A stretch of DNA of 64,000 nucleotides from Silurus meridionalis (GCF_014805685.1 NC_060892.1:11228990-11292989); one strand, 5' to 3'. Shown: positions 11,861 through 27,363, counted from the stretch's first letter. Notes: a model not told the origin generated them from the sequence alone. Numbers and translations: made by a program.

Positions 11861-13950
11861 ATCTTTGCAACTGTGCATGCATACACAAGTGAAACTATGG
11901 CAAGTTTATTCCCCTCTGTTTGTGTGGGCGAGTGAGATTTTTGTCAGCATGATCACTTTGAATGGTCTGGGCTGAACCTGAGCTGTTGAACCCAGGCTGC
12001 AGTAAAAAACTCAGACAACTCAGTGTTTTGCTTCTTGGCATCTGCAACGAATGTCTGATTACACCATTATGTTTTTTTTTCTGTTCTTTCTTCTCTCTTG
12101 CATCATTGATGTGGCTCGGCGAGTGAAGCACAAGGACAGATTCAGTTTCTCCATGATCATGGCAGTCTCTCGCTGAACTTGGCTGATTCAATTAAAAGCT
12201 CTAAATAATTGAGCTAATAGCGAAACTGAAGCGCTGCCTAATGGTAAGGGTGTGACATCATAAGTTATGAAGGGAGGGAAATAGGACACGGTTGTCCCAG
12301 AGACACAGCTGTCTGTTTATATCTTGGTCAGTTCATCGTATCTGATTACCGAACAACCCTTTCTCCCTTTGCCTCCTCCATTTCTCCACTCATCTCCTGC
12401 CCTGCTGAAAACTAGTGGCACAAGACTGGGCAAAAAAAAAGATCATGCACAATGTACCTTTCTATACTGATTACATTAGAAATGTTTTCTGGCACCTAGG
12501 TTATAATCAGCAAGGTTGTACTCATCATGGTGTTATCTACAACTTATATCAAACCAAACAAGCAATAGCCTAATGCTATGTTCAAAAATGTTAATCTTTT
12601 ATAATGCTGTTATTTGCAAGTCTTAGGTCTTAAGGTTTACATTTATCACTAAGGTGGATCTGACTTTGTACTCAGTGCTAAAAAAATATATATAGTTTAC
12701 TAATATATCTATTTTTGGTTTTGGCTTGATTCCTTTGGTTTGATTTTTATATTAAAGGCATAAATTCTACCTGCTAACTTGAAAAAAAATTATTATTAGC
12801 CTCAGGTCATTAACTAGCTTAGCTCACTGTCTTTGTATTCTTACAAGGTTTAAGTTAGTAAATTACCAACACCTCTTGTTTTTATGCTTTCACTATGCTT
12901 CTGCCCTGTCTGTCTAATAGACGTACATGCTAGCTCATAACTAGCTATATCAGTGGCTTTAGTCATTGCCTAGCTCATGCTTCCTGTGTGTATTTCTCAC
13001 GTTCTCATACAATATCTTTTTTTTTTGTGTGTGCTTAACAGGGACATCTGAGTTAAATTACTATCTGTTACATTTCTTCAAGTATCATTAAGTAATTAGT
13101 TTTTTTTCTGTAAAAGCTATATTATCACCCTACAAAATACTTTTACTTCGGTCATCATTTATCTTATGTTTGTTTTTCATAACAATTGAATGTATTTTTA
13201 GTGTAAATGTTGTCATATTGTGTCTTTTAATATTTTTTTATTTCCTACACACTTACTTTCTACTTACCTTGTTTTATAAAAGACTTTATAAAATGGTCAC
13301 AGTCCACGTTTCCCTGTGTTCTAATGATTTCCCCTCTTAATGGTCAATCATGCCTGTTCCCATTTTAACAGCATGATTTCATGAGCTTCATTTGAAAGCC
13401 TCATAAATAACAGACATCTTGAATATGACATAATGCCTCAACATAACATGCTGCTTGTTAGCTTTTAGTTTTAATGCTTGACACTTTGTTTTGTAGGCAA
13501 AGGGCAAAATTAAAGCCATCCTTGACATCTGACCTGTGAGGAAAACCTACACTTACATAATGACCCTATTATGAATGGGAGTAGCTCTGAGTCTGTGTTT
13601 CCCACCTTTGATGTCCATCCTTTTATTTATTTATTTATATTTTTTCTTCTCCTTGTTCGGAACAAAAAAAAGCAGCCATTCAGTTGTACATCCTCTCATC
13701 CTGCTGAGTATTCAAGCTGGTGCATAAATATAGAGCAGGGTTTTTTTTTATTATCTACAAACACAGAATGTGGGGTATAGCGAGGTGTGCATGATGTTAG
13801 AGCAAATGTTAATTATAGACATGTGTTAGGACAGAAGTGGGATACAGACCTACATTATTGTGTCAGACTGTGCTCCATTCATTAGCCAACCCAGGGGATT
13901 CAATAGGCTCCATTAACAAGTTTGAAGAGTCGAACAAGGTGAGGATTGTA

Positions 13951-13951
<1 letters not shown>

Positions 13952-14017
<66 letters not shown>

Positions 14018-14024
14018 GTGTATA
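13952..14024. repeat. (GT)n microsatellite
   Basis: GT array of about 27 units, then a TATA interruption and more GT. Confidence 0.95.
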
Positions 14025-15619
14025 AGGTATTGACCTGTAGCTTCTAAGCCAACATGACAGACCATTAATAGTTTGTTACACAACTAAACCATCATATTTT
14101 CACGTCTACAATTCTCTATTTCTCCAACCATCCAAGTAATTCAGTAAGAGAGTTTGGGATCCATTGTGCTACCCCAAACCCATAAGCTCACTTGCTGTGT
14201 ATAAAGCTCAAGCTTCAGAGTCCTTTTAAAGAGTGATGCAGTGAGTCATGTCCATTAGCAAAATGCTTTAGGTACAGGTATTAGCATGTTAGGTCTGTAA
14301 GTGCTGATGGCGCCCAGGAGGCACACTGCTTTCATTTTCTCAGAGGGTTTGATGACGTGCAGAGTGATTTGTCACCGCTGAGGCCCATGTCACGTGGGAA
14401 GCCTCGCATTTACTGTAGCTGCTAACATGTGACCAGAGCAACTGAGACAAAGGCCCTCCTTTGAGGTCAGCATACGCAACATGGCAGCTTTCACATGCAA
14501 TGCCTCTCGGTGAAATTTAATATCAGGGGAAAACCTAACGTTACACCCACACACATGCACACACAGATAGAAAGAGAGAACAAACCTTATCTGTGTACTT
14601 TTTTTTTTAGCTTGTATAATTTAGCTTGGAACAACATTGCCCCCTTGAGGTGAACTCAAAGCCAATTTGTTTTCTTCATTCTTCCTGTTTAACATGCTTT
14701 TGACCACGGAACAGGTTTTGTTCACTTCCTAAAGCCTAGGGCAAAACAGAGTGACTTAACTGTCACTGTGTGAGTGAGTGTGCGCCTGTGACACTGTGTG
14801 AGCGGATGACACGTTGTTCAGCTATGAAGCACACACACTCCAAAATCTTTTCTCTTTTATCATTTTTTGTGATTTCTTTTCTAGGCTTTTGTGGTGTCCC
14901 AATTCCAGAAGCTATAAAAGTTCAGGCCTTTTAGCGGATTTCTATTTTCTTTTCACGCTTTATTAAATTTCCTTTCACACTTACTAATGCTTTAGGCATG
15001 GGCGGTTATGTTTAGACACCATCCATAATTACATGGAAACCGACTCTGTCAGGAAGGTGCAATTACCAGTGTCATCTGTGCATACAGTGATTATAATACA
15101 AAGGTGAGTATAAATAGCACAGTGCCTTACTAACACTCACTCTGAGGGCTTAAAAACAGAACTGATAAAGCCCTTCTCCAGAGAGAGTCTCATTTAAACC
15201 TGGCATCCATTAAATAATCATGTGTTCCTTCTTTAGTCCTTGAGGGATGATTATGAAATATTCATCTTTGTTCTGCGTAGGCGATTTGTCAAAAAAAAAA
15301 TACCAAAGGGAGACAAAGAGAGCACTAATCTCAGTGTGATGTTGACTCCAGACCGAAATTAGCAATTATTTTTTTTATGTCTGTGGCTTCATCCATTTTT
15401 AATACTGTAGGCCACAAGAGGTTGAATATCTAAATTCAATTTGTGATGTATAGAAAAGTGTGTGCTGTGGTTAAACCCAATATCTATTTAACTTAACAGT
15501 GCTGATAAGCGGTAGGGCTGGTTGATATAACAGATTTTATCCATTTCATGTTGTTATTAAAGGATTGATTATGGGGTCAGATCAAGGTGCATTTTTCAGC
15601 AGTTATTTTTTACATAGAT

Positions 15620-16240
15620 AATAGTTGGTTGGTTTATCATGTAATTAGTTGGTTAATTTATTGGTTTGTTAGTACACTAGTTGAGTGGTTTTGGTGGATA
15701 GTGTATTGGTTTGTTGATTGATTGACTTATTGTTTAAAATTATTGGTTGGTTGGTTTGTTGGTATGTTGATTAATTGGATTGTTGATTCCTTGACTGGAT
15801 TGTTGATATTGTAACCCAGATAAAATATTTTCAGATATTTCTTAAAAAGAGCTCAGGTTAGCCACCCCATTATAGCCAGTAACGCTGGGGGCGCTACAAT
15901 ATGTTGATTGGTTGGTTCATTGACTGGTTTGATTGTTTGGTTGGTTGGTTGATTGAATGGTTGCTTGGTCAACAGCTGAGTTGGTTGGTTGGTTCATTGG
16001 TTGGATGATTTGGCAATTGGTTGGTTAAATTTGTTCTGCGAATAGTTGGTTGGTTTGTTGGTTGATTATTTCATTTGTTAATTATTAATTTTCAGACTGG
16101 ATTGCTGATTGGTTGATTGATGTTTTGCTTGGCTGACTTATTGGTTGGTTGGTTCATTGGCTAGTACATTGTCTGGATGATGAGATGTTTTATTGTTTGG
16201 TTTGTTAGTTGGTTGGCTTGCATGACTGTATCACTACCAT
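15620..16240. repeat. Degenerate TTGG/TTGA/TTGT-rich low-complexity block
   Basis: Over about 600 bp the + strand is built of variants of TTGGTTGG, TTGATTGA and TTGGTTCATTGG, almost free of C. It is interrupted once at about 15,800-15,900 by unrelated sequence. It looks like an old, diverged tetranucleotide array. No coding frame is supported. Confidence 0.8.
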
Positions 16241-19200
16241 GTCACCAAAAAGACTGAGTTTTGATATTTAAGACACACTGTCTAAACCTGAAAAGGTATG
16301 AAATTATTTTGTAAAATTTCATCATAAATATAAAATCACATTTTATACATCACATCATAAAAGTCACAAGTCATTGAAAGCAAAAGAGAATCCTTACCAT
16401 ATGTGAAGGACTTCATGATCCTTATTAATAGCGTATATATTTGCAGAGTTTATGCAAAGTCAGCAGAACCCTCAGTCCTAACAAATGTTCACCTGCACAA
16501 AATATTTTATTATTTCTCTGAAAGTTTAAGTTAAAATATAAGCTGAAACACAATAGCCGGTAATGTTAGTGAGTTCACTTGGCACACCACACTTCCTTTT
16601 CACACTGCAGGAAGCAAGGCCTGCGCAGAGGTGTCATGTTCAATTGATGGATGGAAAGTGTGAATGGAGGACAGAAGCACAGAAGATATTCTGAGCCTAA
16701 TGTGTTACAATAAATATTACAGAGGAAGGACTTTTTCTATCCATGTTATTTGTGCCTGGTCTTCAGCTGATCACCCAGCATTATATTTTAATTTAAAATC
16801 CAGCAATAAAATCTTAAGCAATATTAATCTGTAATCTGTCCTAACATTCACTAAAAGGAACTGTAATAATGTTAGCAGAAGAACTGAATCATTATACATG
16901 GCTCATGGCAACCAAACTATAATATAAATTTTTCTTCAATAAATATTAAAAAAAGATCAGTTTTCCTTACCTAATACCGCAAATTATTATTGTATTTTTT
17001 AGATAAACGCATTACAGTCAATTTCCTCTTACTAGGATTATTCAGTACTTCAGTGTAGTGCTATTGCTGTATTGCTGTAATTCATTTATTTAATATGTAA
17101 ATAATTTTATATAAAAGTGTCCACCAACCAACAATGGAAATGTACATGTTATTGTATCCAACTTAATGCTAAAAAAGGCCTACAGTCATCAATACATCAT
17201 TATAAAAGTCTTAAGATTTGATTTGTTGTTTGTTTTACTTTGAAGCCTACATTATTGACTAATATGTCTCAGAAGCACTCACTGCTTCTTACTAAATGTT
17301 TAATACATGTTTCACATCAGTGGCATCAGCCTTTATTATTCATCATTTTCACTAACTAGCAAACAGGATGGTAACAGGCAAAGCCATTATGATAAAGGTT
17401 GCAAAAAAATTAAACGAAATACATTTGCGGTACAGTCATAGTTAACAGTCCAAAGAGACAGTGTGACTAACTGACAATTCATGATTTCAGTTGTATTAAG
17501 TGTACCTTGTGTTCGCCATGCTTTATCTCCATGTCAATCATAATGCCCCACATAAACATGGGCGGTTGTTAATACGATGATGAAGTTTTTTTTTGTTTCT
17601 TTAGCATATTTGCTAACTGCCACAAGGATCTTGCTAACAGCTGCTCCTTCAGGTTTTCTGACATGACTTCAGGTTGTGATGTATACAACATGACAAGTCT
17701 TATTTACATTAAGAGAAAGAAAAGAAGGGCTGTCTTAAGCTGTTGAACTGTAAAACAGGTTTTTTTTTTTACTTTTTAATCACAATGACCTCTAAATAGG
17801 ATGATTTTATGCAGAGGCTCCCCTTTTTTTTCTGAATTTTGATCTTTAAAGACTTTTACATAATGTAAATACATGATATTCATATTTCTATAAACATATG
17901 CATTTGTCTATCTGAAATGCTGTTTAAATCCATATTTTCCCTTACTATTTGACAATTTTCTGTAGCCAAAAAAATGATTCTCTGTAGCTTTTGTAGTTTT
18001 TTATATAGAAAAAATTTACAACACTTCTATTACCTGAACTGGCTACCATTTTTCACAGTCTTTGTCAATGTGCTTGTGAAAATTGCTGTAGAGGAAAGTT
18101 CATGAAATGCTGGTATAAAAATAATCACACCACCTCATTATTGATATTATATATATATTTTTTTATATGACAGCATGCCCCGTGTTTTATTCTTTAATAT
18201 ACGTATTTGAATTTGGGTTATATTGTTTTTCAAAATAAATTTTCGAGCTGTCCTTGCCTTTGACCTAAATCCATTGTTAGCGTGTGGTGAGACACAGATG
18301 TTTTCCTCATTCTTGAGTTTGAGAAAAACCAAATATACTCCAATTCCAAAAACACAATGAGTCATTTCCAGACATCAAGGCAGAATTGTGACTAGCCATT
18401 ACTGAATCAGAGCTTGGCTTTTGAGTCACCGAGACTCTTTTCTGTTGGAGCCCGCTGAATGAAGTGACATAGACCCTGCAAGAATGCAATTAAGTTGATG
18501 TACGGTAGGCAGCTAGATTATATTCAGGATGTGTTCCAGTGGCTTGAGAGGGTGTTTTATGCTTCTGCCAAAGAAGGCACCCCCAGAAGAAAAAGCTTTA
18601 ATGAGAGAGAATGTTTTTGCCAGTCCCAGTTGAAGAACAGAGGCTTAATGAATGACTGTGCACACAGCTCTGAACAGGTCTACTGCAGCAGGTCTAATCT
18701 ACACACACATTACAACTACTTATTAATTACACCTTCAGTTCACCTTTTTTCCCTCCTGACTGCTGAAAGGCCTGAATGAGTCATCTTAGTAATGCATATC
18801 CTGTTGGATTCTCTACAGAATATTCTCACCAGCTTCATGAGAATAATCAGTTATTTTTAGCTGGACAGTTTGAGTTTGGTTGTGGCACTGCATATGAATC
18901 CGTGAAATAACTGTCAGTGCACTCTCTGCCCCTGGTTTGAAGGGTTGGCATTACAGTGCTGGCAGCCTGTTAATTATGGCACTGTGTGTGCATGGCTGGC
19001 AACCGGGACAATTAAGTGTTTGTCTGCAGACTGGCACATGGGGGGCAGCAGGTTTCCCATTACCTGTCAGAATGCTATTAGCAGCCCACACACTTGCATG
19101 GCATGGCTAAGCAGAGCCAGAGGACATGGAGGGCGAATACAGCAACACCACTGATTTGTCTGACATGTTTAGAGACTATTATTAGCACCTGGCATATGCT

Positions 19201-19519
19201 ATATGACATCAAATTCAAGACTTCTGTGTGTAAATGTATTCTGTGTATTCATACATATTTTTTTAGTTAAAAAAAGGAGTGATCTGTCATTGTTCTGGCA
19301 CTGCACCAAAAGTAATGAACGGATTAAGGTACATTTTTCCAAGATAGCTAACCCTGGCTATGAGTTTCAAAAAGTCCTTTGTGAATTTTGCAGCAAGCAA
19401 AGCAAACATACCTACAGTCTGGTTAAAAAATAAAAAATACACAGTTTTCCACATATAAAAGTAAGGTTCAGGTTGTCTTGAGGTTTTGTACTAAAGCCTT
19501 TGAAGAACTAAGGGCAATT

Positions 19520-19545
19520 TCTTTCTTTCTTTCTTCTTTCTTTCT
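19520..19545. repeat. (CTTT)n microsatellite
   Basis: Six CTTT units with one trinucleotide slip. Confidence 0.85.
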
Positions 19546-20870
19546 GCAACAGTTTTAATATAAAGATGAGCAAATGTACAAATTCAAAACCATTAAATTG
19601 TTTGTAGTGTAAAAATTTGACACTTAACACCTTTGACCTGTGGTTAGTGCTTATCAGTGTGATAATCAAAACAATCAATTTCATCTTTAATTTAAAGGAT
19701 TTCTTACTTTATTTTTGTGGTAGATGGAAGGCTAAAAATATTCAGCAATATTTCAACAATGTTCTAGATGAGCAGTATATGATATGTTTCATAAGGATTT
19801 AATAAGAACCATGTGGGACATTTCGTCACACTTACATTAACGATTTGAATTCAGGATTTCTACTTTTCTAAGAGATTCTAAGTTTTCAAATCTACTGGTT
19901 TATAAAACAGTAAAAGATTGTAAAACAGATGATTTGTATCCTTCATCCAAGCTTGCAAACAGACATTTTATGCTTCTGTCCCTTTGCCTGTCCTGTTGTG
20001 TAATTAAAATTTGTAATTAGTTTAGAAAGTGTGGCTAAGGATAATTTGGAATACAGGATGACAGAGTAAACAATTAACCTGGTTCTATTGAATTTCTCAT
20101 AACTGAATTTCCCATGTACCTTCTCAATCACTTCTGATGACTTATGGAAATCAGAATTATTTTCACTTCACAGGAATTTCTGACATGACTGACACTATTT
20201 GCCTGCATCATTCTATAATCTCTATTAGAATGAAATCAGCCCAAGCCCTTATTTTTTTCATATTTCTCTTACTACCAGTTGCAGTGGTCTACAAAGGTAA
20301 AAAATTATCCACCTCTTATTACAGGGCAGAGTCTAATTAGGTGTTAGTATGACAAAACAAAACTTAATCCTGACATCTTTTAATTTTGGAAAGACAGCGA
20401 GGGTTTGCTCTGCAAGCATCAGCTGCCTCTGGATCTAGTGCAAAAGTGCAAAAAAAGCTAATTTTAGACATCAGTCCTCTCTTAAACCTATTACATTTAG
20501 GCTAAAAATGAGTTTCTCACAATTCAATTTCTGTCTCTTTTTTCTTTTTTTTTTGCTGAACTGTCACCTTAAATATGGTCTATTGTTGCAGTTTGCAGCA
20601 GTGCATTAAACTGTAACCTTCTCTGCATTACACAAACAGACCTGCATTTCACTATTGACTCACAGCACCAGTCTAAACACACTCACCTGGAAGAGTGTAC
20701 AAGGATCACTTTGGACAATGATGGTGCTGACATGGCCTTAAATATGTTGCCCTGTCAGCAGGAGAACAGGAAAAAAAAAACAACGAGGCTGGCTGCTGGA
20801 GTCATCTGGACATGATTAAATGGTATTAAAGGTGGAGGTTTTAGTAACTGATTTGGTTCTAATATTTTAT

Positions 20871-20884
20871 GCACACACACACAC

Positions 20885-20915
<31 letters not shown>

Positions 20916-20926
20916 ACACACACACA
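20871..20926. repeat. Compound (CA)n(TA)n(CA)n microsatellite
   Basis: CA units, then about 12 TA units, then CA units with a TA interruption. Confidence 0.9.
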
Positions 20927-21345
20927 AAACAAAAATATTTATTACAAACCTTATATATGCTTGAACAAACTCTGGACAATTTCCCTGAAGACACATTACA
21001 GGTCTATGTATAAAACATAAATGCCTTTCACTAGGATTGAAGCCAAATCATCGTCACCATGGGAACTGATAATTCAATACTGACAATGGGGCTCTTCACA
21101 GGGAGTTCTGCAACTCAACAGCGCCACCTACAGGGTGTTGTATTCATTCACAAAGTCTTTTTTTTTTCACAAAACCCTTTTTGTTATTAGTAAATCACAT
21201 TTGTAAATGTGCAAGTATCATTTCAAAGCTGTTATAAGTAAGTGACAACTTAAAATAAAATACTAATACCACACACAACTCTATAGCCCTAAGTTCCACT
21301 GAGACCCATTAGGGTTTACAATATTTGGACAGTGTTTGATTATTT

Positions 21346-21402
21346 TCAGTTCAATTCATTTAACACTCGACATTACCACAAAGCAGAAATCTGGATGTAG
21401 TT
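21346..21402 (-). mobile_element. Fragment of L2/CR1-type LINE tail
   Basis: TTCAATTCATTTAACACTCGACATT followed by ACCACAAAGCAGAAAT resembles the start of the LINE tail that occurs again 100 bp downstream. It has lost the TATTTGTATAG core. Confidence 0.5.
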
Positions 21403-21448
21403 CTACATCCTGAATGTACAAGCAAGAGATAACAGTAGTAAGTAAAGT

Positions 21449-21640
21449 TTAATTCGATTAAATTCTATTTGTATAGTGTGTTTAACAATCGACATTGCCA
21501 CAAAGCAGCTTTACAGAAATGAATTAATTACAAGAATATAAATGTTTTATTCTTAAATTCCCCTAAAGTCTCTTTTGAGAAGAACCAGGCTCAAAAGAGA
21601 ACACATTTCCTTCTGGGATTATAAATCATTTTGCTATTAA
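21449..21640 (-). mobile_element. L2/CR1-type LINE 3' end, 5'-truncated
   Basis: AATTCGATTAAATTC is followed by TATTTGTATAGTGTGTTTAA, ACATTGCCACAAAGCAGCTT and, further on, AAGAACCAGGCTCAAAAG. The same order of blocks occurs at 42,190-42,390 in the long LINE copy. Antisense orientation, as there. Confidence 0.7.
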
Positions 21641-21910
21641 TGATTATATTGCAGATCAGAGTTTTTTGTTCTTGTCTGGTAGTTTTTCTCTCTTTTTGCA
21701 TCTCTCTTGCTCTTCTTAGGGAAAATCTAGCAGAAAGGAATTTTGCTGAGTGTGCTAAATGATGAAACAAGGGTTATTACACATGCAACCTTAGCACAGG
21801 TAATTGCATAATTACAAAACATGCTGACATCTACATAGATGGAGAGAAAGAAAAAAAGGAACAACACTGAAAAATGTCACTTACGGCAGTGGTGATTATA
21901 GAGGTATGTG

Positions 21911-21942
<32 letters not shown>

Positions 21943-21972
21943 TGTATATACATATACATACATACACACAAA
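21911..21972. repeat. (GTAT)n tetranucleotide array
   Basis: About nine GTAT units passing into TATACATATACATACATACA. The two halves are roughly complementary, so the array is weakly palindromic. Confidence 0.85.
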
Positions 21973-22036
21973 CACCATATAAAACCATATATATAACCCA
22001 AGTAAGTATACACCTCACATTTCAGCAGCCATTTTA

Positions 22037-22038
<2 letters not shown>

Positions 22039-22110
<72 letters not shown>
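22039..22110. repeat. (AT)n microsatellite, about 72 bp
   Basis: About 36 uninterrupted AT units. Confidence 0.97.
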
Positions 22111-22113
<3 letters not shown>

Positions 22114-22189
22114 GATATATTATTGAGTAGTATATGTGCAGTTTCTATAGCAATAATTATTTACTGTTCTCTGAAAATAACTCAACATA

Positions 22190-22640
22190 CAGCCATTTTC
22201 ACACCCATTTATCTCTCCCCATCCTGACGATGTTCTACAGAGGGACCATCGAGAGCATCCTACATCACTGCCTGGTTTGGGAACTTCACCGTCTTGGATC
22301 GCAAGACCCTGCAGTGGATAGTGAGGACAGCTGAGAAGATCAGCTGAGTCTCTCTCCCCTCTATCACAGACATTTACACCACACTCTGCATCTGCAAAGC
22401 CAACAGCATTGTGGACATCCCCACACACCCCTCACACACAGTTTTCCCTCTCTTACCACCAGGAAAGAGGTTCTTAGGCATTCGGGCCTCACATCCAGAC
22501 TGTGCAACAGCTTTTTCCCTCAAGCTATCAGGTTCCTCAACACATAGAACTGAACTGTACCAAACTCACACACACTCAACTGTGTGTTACTGAACTGTTA
22601 CAACCTGAACTCAAACACACACGCAATACTCATTTCAATT
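22190..22640 (+). mobile_element. Non-LTR retrotransposon (LINE) 3' fragment, ORF2 C-terminus, broken
   Basis: Translation gives MFYRGTIESIL, then after a frame change ITAWFGN, VLDRKTLQ, IVRTAEKIS, then a TGA, then VSLPSI, IYTT, KANSIVD, THPSHT, GKRF and ending near NTxN. This is the block order of the ORF2 C-terminal tail in CR1/L2/Rex1-type fish LINEs (recognised from memory; clade not resolved). The 5' part, including the reverse transcriptase core, is absent, as expected from 5' truncation. At least one frameshift and one stop make it inactive. The 3' end runs directly into the Tc1 element that starts near 22,650. Confidence 0.75.
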
Positions 22641-22649
22641 CATACACAT

Positions 22650-23690
22650 CCATGTTTTCAGCACCACCCATTTTATAATGATGTTATACACAAAGGCCCT
22701 ATTTCTCTCAAATATTGTTCACTGAGCGGTCTAAATCTGTGTTACTGAGCACTTCTCCATTTCCGAGTTAATCCATCCACCTCACAGGTGTGGCATATCA
22801 AGATGCTGATTAGACAACATGATTATTGCACAGGTGTGCCTTAGGCTGGCCACCACAATATGCCAGAACAGAGAAATGGTACAAGACCATTTGCCTCACA
22901 CAGTGAAACACATCCCCTTATCATAGAGTTGATCAAGTTGTTGATTGTGGACTGTGGAATGTTAGTCCACTCCTCTTCAATGGCTGTGCGAAGTTGTTGG
23001 ATATTGGCAGGAACTGGAACACGCTGTTGTATACGCAGATGAGGATGAACGAGCATGCAGTTGTGCTTCCCTGAGACGGTTTTTGACAGTTTGAGCAGAA
23101 ATTCTTTGGTTACGCAAACTGATTGTTGCAGCAACTGTCTGGGTGGCTGGTCTCAAACAGTCTTGGAGGTAAAGATCCTGGATGTGGAGGTCCTGGGCTG
23201 GTGTGGTTACACCTGGTCTGTGGTTGTGAGGCTGGTTGGATGTACTGCCAAATTCTGTGAAACGTCTTTGGAGACGGCTTATGGTAGAGAAATGAACATT
23301 CAATTCACAGGCAACAGCTCTGGTGGACATTCCTGCAGTCAGCATACCAATTGCACACTTCCTCAACACTTGCGACATCTGTGGCTTTGTGCTGTGTAAT
23401 AAAACTGCACATTTTAGAGTGACCTTGTATTGTGGCCAGTCTAAAGCCCACCTGTGCAATAACCATGCTGTCTAATCAGCATCTTCATATGCTACACCTG
23501 TGAGGTGGATGGATTCTCTCAGCAAAGGAGAAGTGCTCACTAACACAGATTTAGACAGATTTGTGAACAATATTTAAGAGAAATAGGCCTTTTGTGTACA
23601 TAGAAAAAGTGTGTTTTTTAATTTTGTTCAACGTATAATAAAATGCTTGCTGAAATCTGAGGGTTGTTCTCACTTTTGTGAGATATTTTG
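22650..23690 (-). mobile_element. Tc1/mariner transposon with catalytic core deleted
   Basis: Long inverted repeats flank the copy. The blocks AAATATTGTTCAC, TCTAAATCTGTGTTA, GAGCACTTCTCC, ATCCATCCACCTCACAGGTG, GATGCTGATTAGACA and TTATTGCACAGGTG occur on the + strand at 22,710-22,850 and in reverse complement at 23,430-23,580. The repeat arm is about 175 bp. The right side continues to about 23,690 (TTCTCACTTTTGTGAGATAT), while the left terminus appears lost against the LINE fragment. The - strand carries the transposase remains. The element is a deletion derivative, effectively a MITE. Confidence 0.8.
22841..23459 (-). pseudogene. Tc1-like transposase remnant lacking the DDE domain
   Basis: From 23,459 downward the frame gives a helix-turn-helix DNA-binding region (MSQVLRKCAIGML, STRAVACELNVHFSTISRLQ) and the linker motif RISAQTVKNRLREAQLHAR. 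Near 23,045 it jumps, with a frame change, to the family's C-terminal end (RVPVPANIQQLRTAIEEEW, IPQSTINNLINSM). All of the segment that should carry the three catalytic acids is missing, so the product cannot act as a transposase. Identification is by motif recognition. Confidence 0.8.
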
Positions 23691-23699
23691 TGTTATTGT

Positions 23700-24660
23700 A
23701 TATAATTTTTTTATTCAAGCAATTTATTTAAAAAGCATGCCAAAATAGTGTACCTCTGTTAATCAGACTGTATGTAGTTTATTGAACTCAGGGTACATGA
23801 TTTGAGTACACAGACTGATCATAGTGTGAATGCAATTTTATGTTCTTTTAAGCAAGACGTTTCAGGAAACTGAAATCGACATGCATCATGTTCTAATTCA
23901 AGTGCAGGGGCAACACTACTAAGTGAACATGTTGGGTTATACATATTTCCTCCCTTATGCGTTTTTTGATCTAAGTGAAGCCAGATCTCTGCCTTTGTTA
24001 TTTAATATTTTATTTGTGAAAGCATACAATTTATTATTCAGTTAAATGTTATAATCTAAGACATGACTTTTTTTTTGTCTCCAATCTTAAATACTTAGAT
24101 TTAGCCATTCTTATTTTGAATTCATTTAACATTTTTCTTTTATGAAAAAAAGAAAATATATATATTTTGAGCAGAGTCTCAGTTACCTGTCTGCATTTGT
24201 TTTCAACTACTTTGATTAGAGTTTGAGGCCATGAAATGGATCATGGAAGAAAAAAAAAAAAATTACTCATTGAATTTATTCATTAAGCAACTATTCTCAA
24301 GGCTAAGATCACCATTTTAAAATGTATATGAAATCAGTCTTTATATATTCACAGAATTTGACTGCTTTTTTTTTTAATGTTTTACATAAATAGCCTAAAA
24401 TAATGAAAGCATATACTGTACTACATTTTGGTTTATTCAACATGTAATCCTTGTAACATGCATGACTTATTTCCCAGGTCTGGCTGTTGCCCTGAACTTG
24501 AGTGTATATTACGCTGTTTAGTTTGTGTAGATTCACATTAGTCACTAGCAGTTAAATATCCAGCCAGCCATCAGTAGTAATAAAGCGATTAGAGATTGAA
24601 ACATTTCTGTGGTTAGAGATTCATTTTGACCCAAAGCTGCACTCTAGTGACCAATGCAAG
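23700..24660. other. AT-rich intergenic DNA, no gene seen
   Basis: No exon is recognised. Poly(A) and poly(T) runs occur at 24,069, 24,250 and 24,366. Confidence 0.6.
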
Positions 24661-24674
24661 AATGACAGATGCAA

Positions 24675-24680
24675 TTTATT
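24675..24680 (-). terminator. map1lc3c: Candidate poly(A) signal of map1lc3c
   Basis: TTTATT on the + strand is AATAAA on the gene strand, about 170 nt after the stop codon. I saw no closer AATAAA between it and the stop. A GT-rich downstream element is not obvious. Confidence 0.4.
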
Positions 24681-24849
24681 ACTTAGTTAATTAAAAAAAA
24701 AAACATTCCCATGATACAAGCAAAATACAGAATTTTTAAAACAAATACAAATCAATGTTATGTACAAGCATTATTAAATAGTGTTACCTACAATTTTTAA
24801 ACAACCCCTTTTACATTTTTAAACTTCACCCCATGCAACAGTATATTAA

Positions 24850-27279
<2,430 letters not shown>

Positions 27280-27363
27280 GGAGGATGTTTTCCGACTTTG
27301 CGTGTCGGGTTCCCACGGACTCTGATCCGCTCACACTGATTCCTCATGAAGCGCACCTAACTC

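Larger units (their letters stand above)
5800..15600. other. Large intergenic stretch, no recognisable gene
   Basis: I looked for exons flanked by AG/GT on both strands and found none with a recognisable product. The segments at 7200-7950, 8330-8530 and 14,200-14,520 are less AT-rich and less repetitive than their surroundings, and might be conserved noncoding DNA, but this cannot be tested from one sequence. G-runs occur at 7478-7494. Several (GT)n arrays are listed separately. Confidence 0.5.
16250..21340. other. Intergenic DNA, no gene established
   Basis: Mostly AT-rich. The stretch 18,380-19,180 is less AT-rich, contains motifs such as TTAATTATGGCAC, and could be conserved noncoding sequence. 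A possible isolated signal-peptide-like frame at 20,230-20,297 is described in the findings. No tRNA or rRNA gene is seen. Confidence 0.5.
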
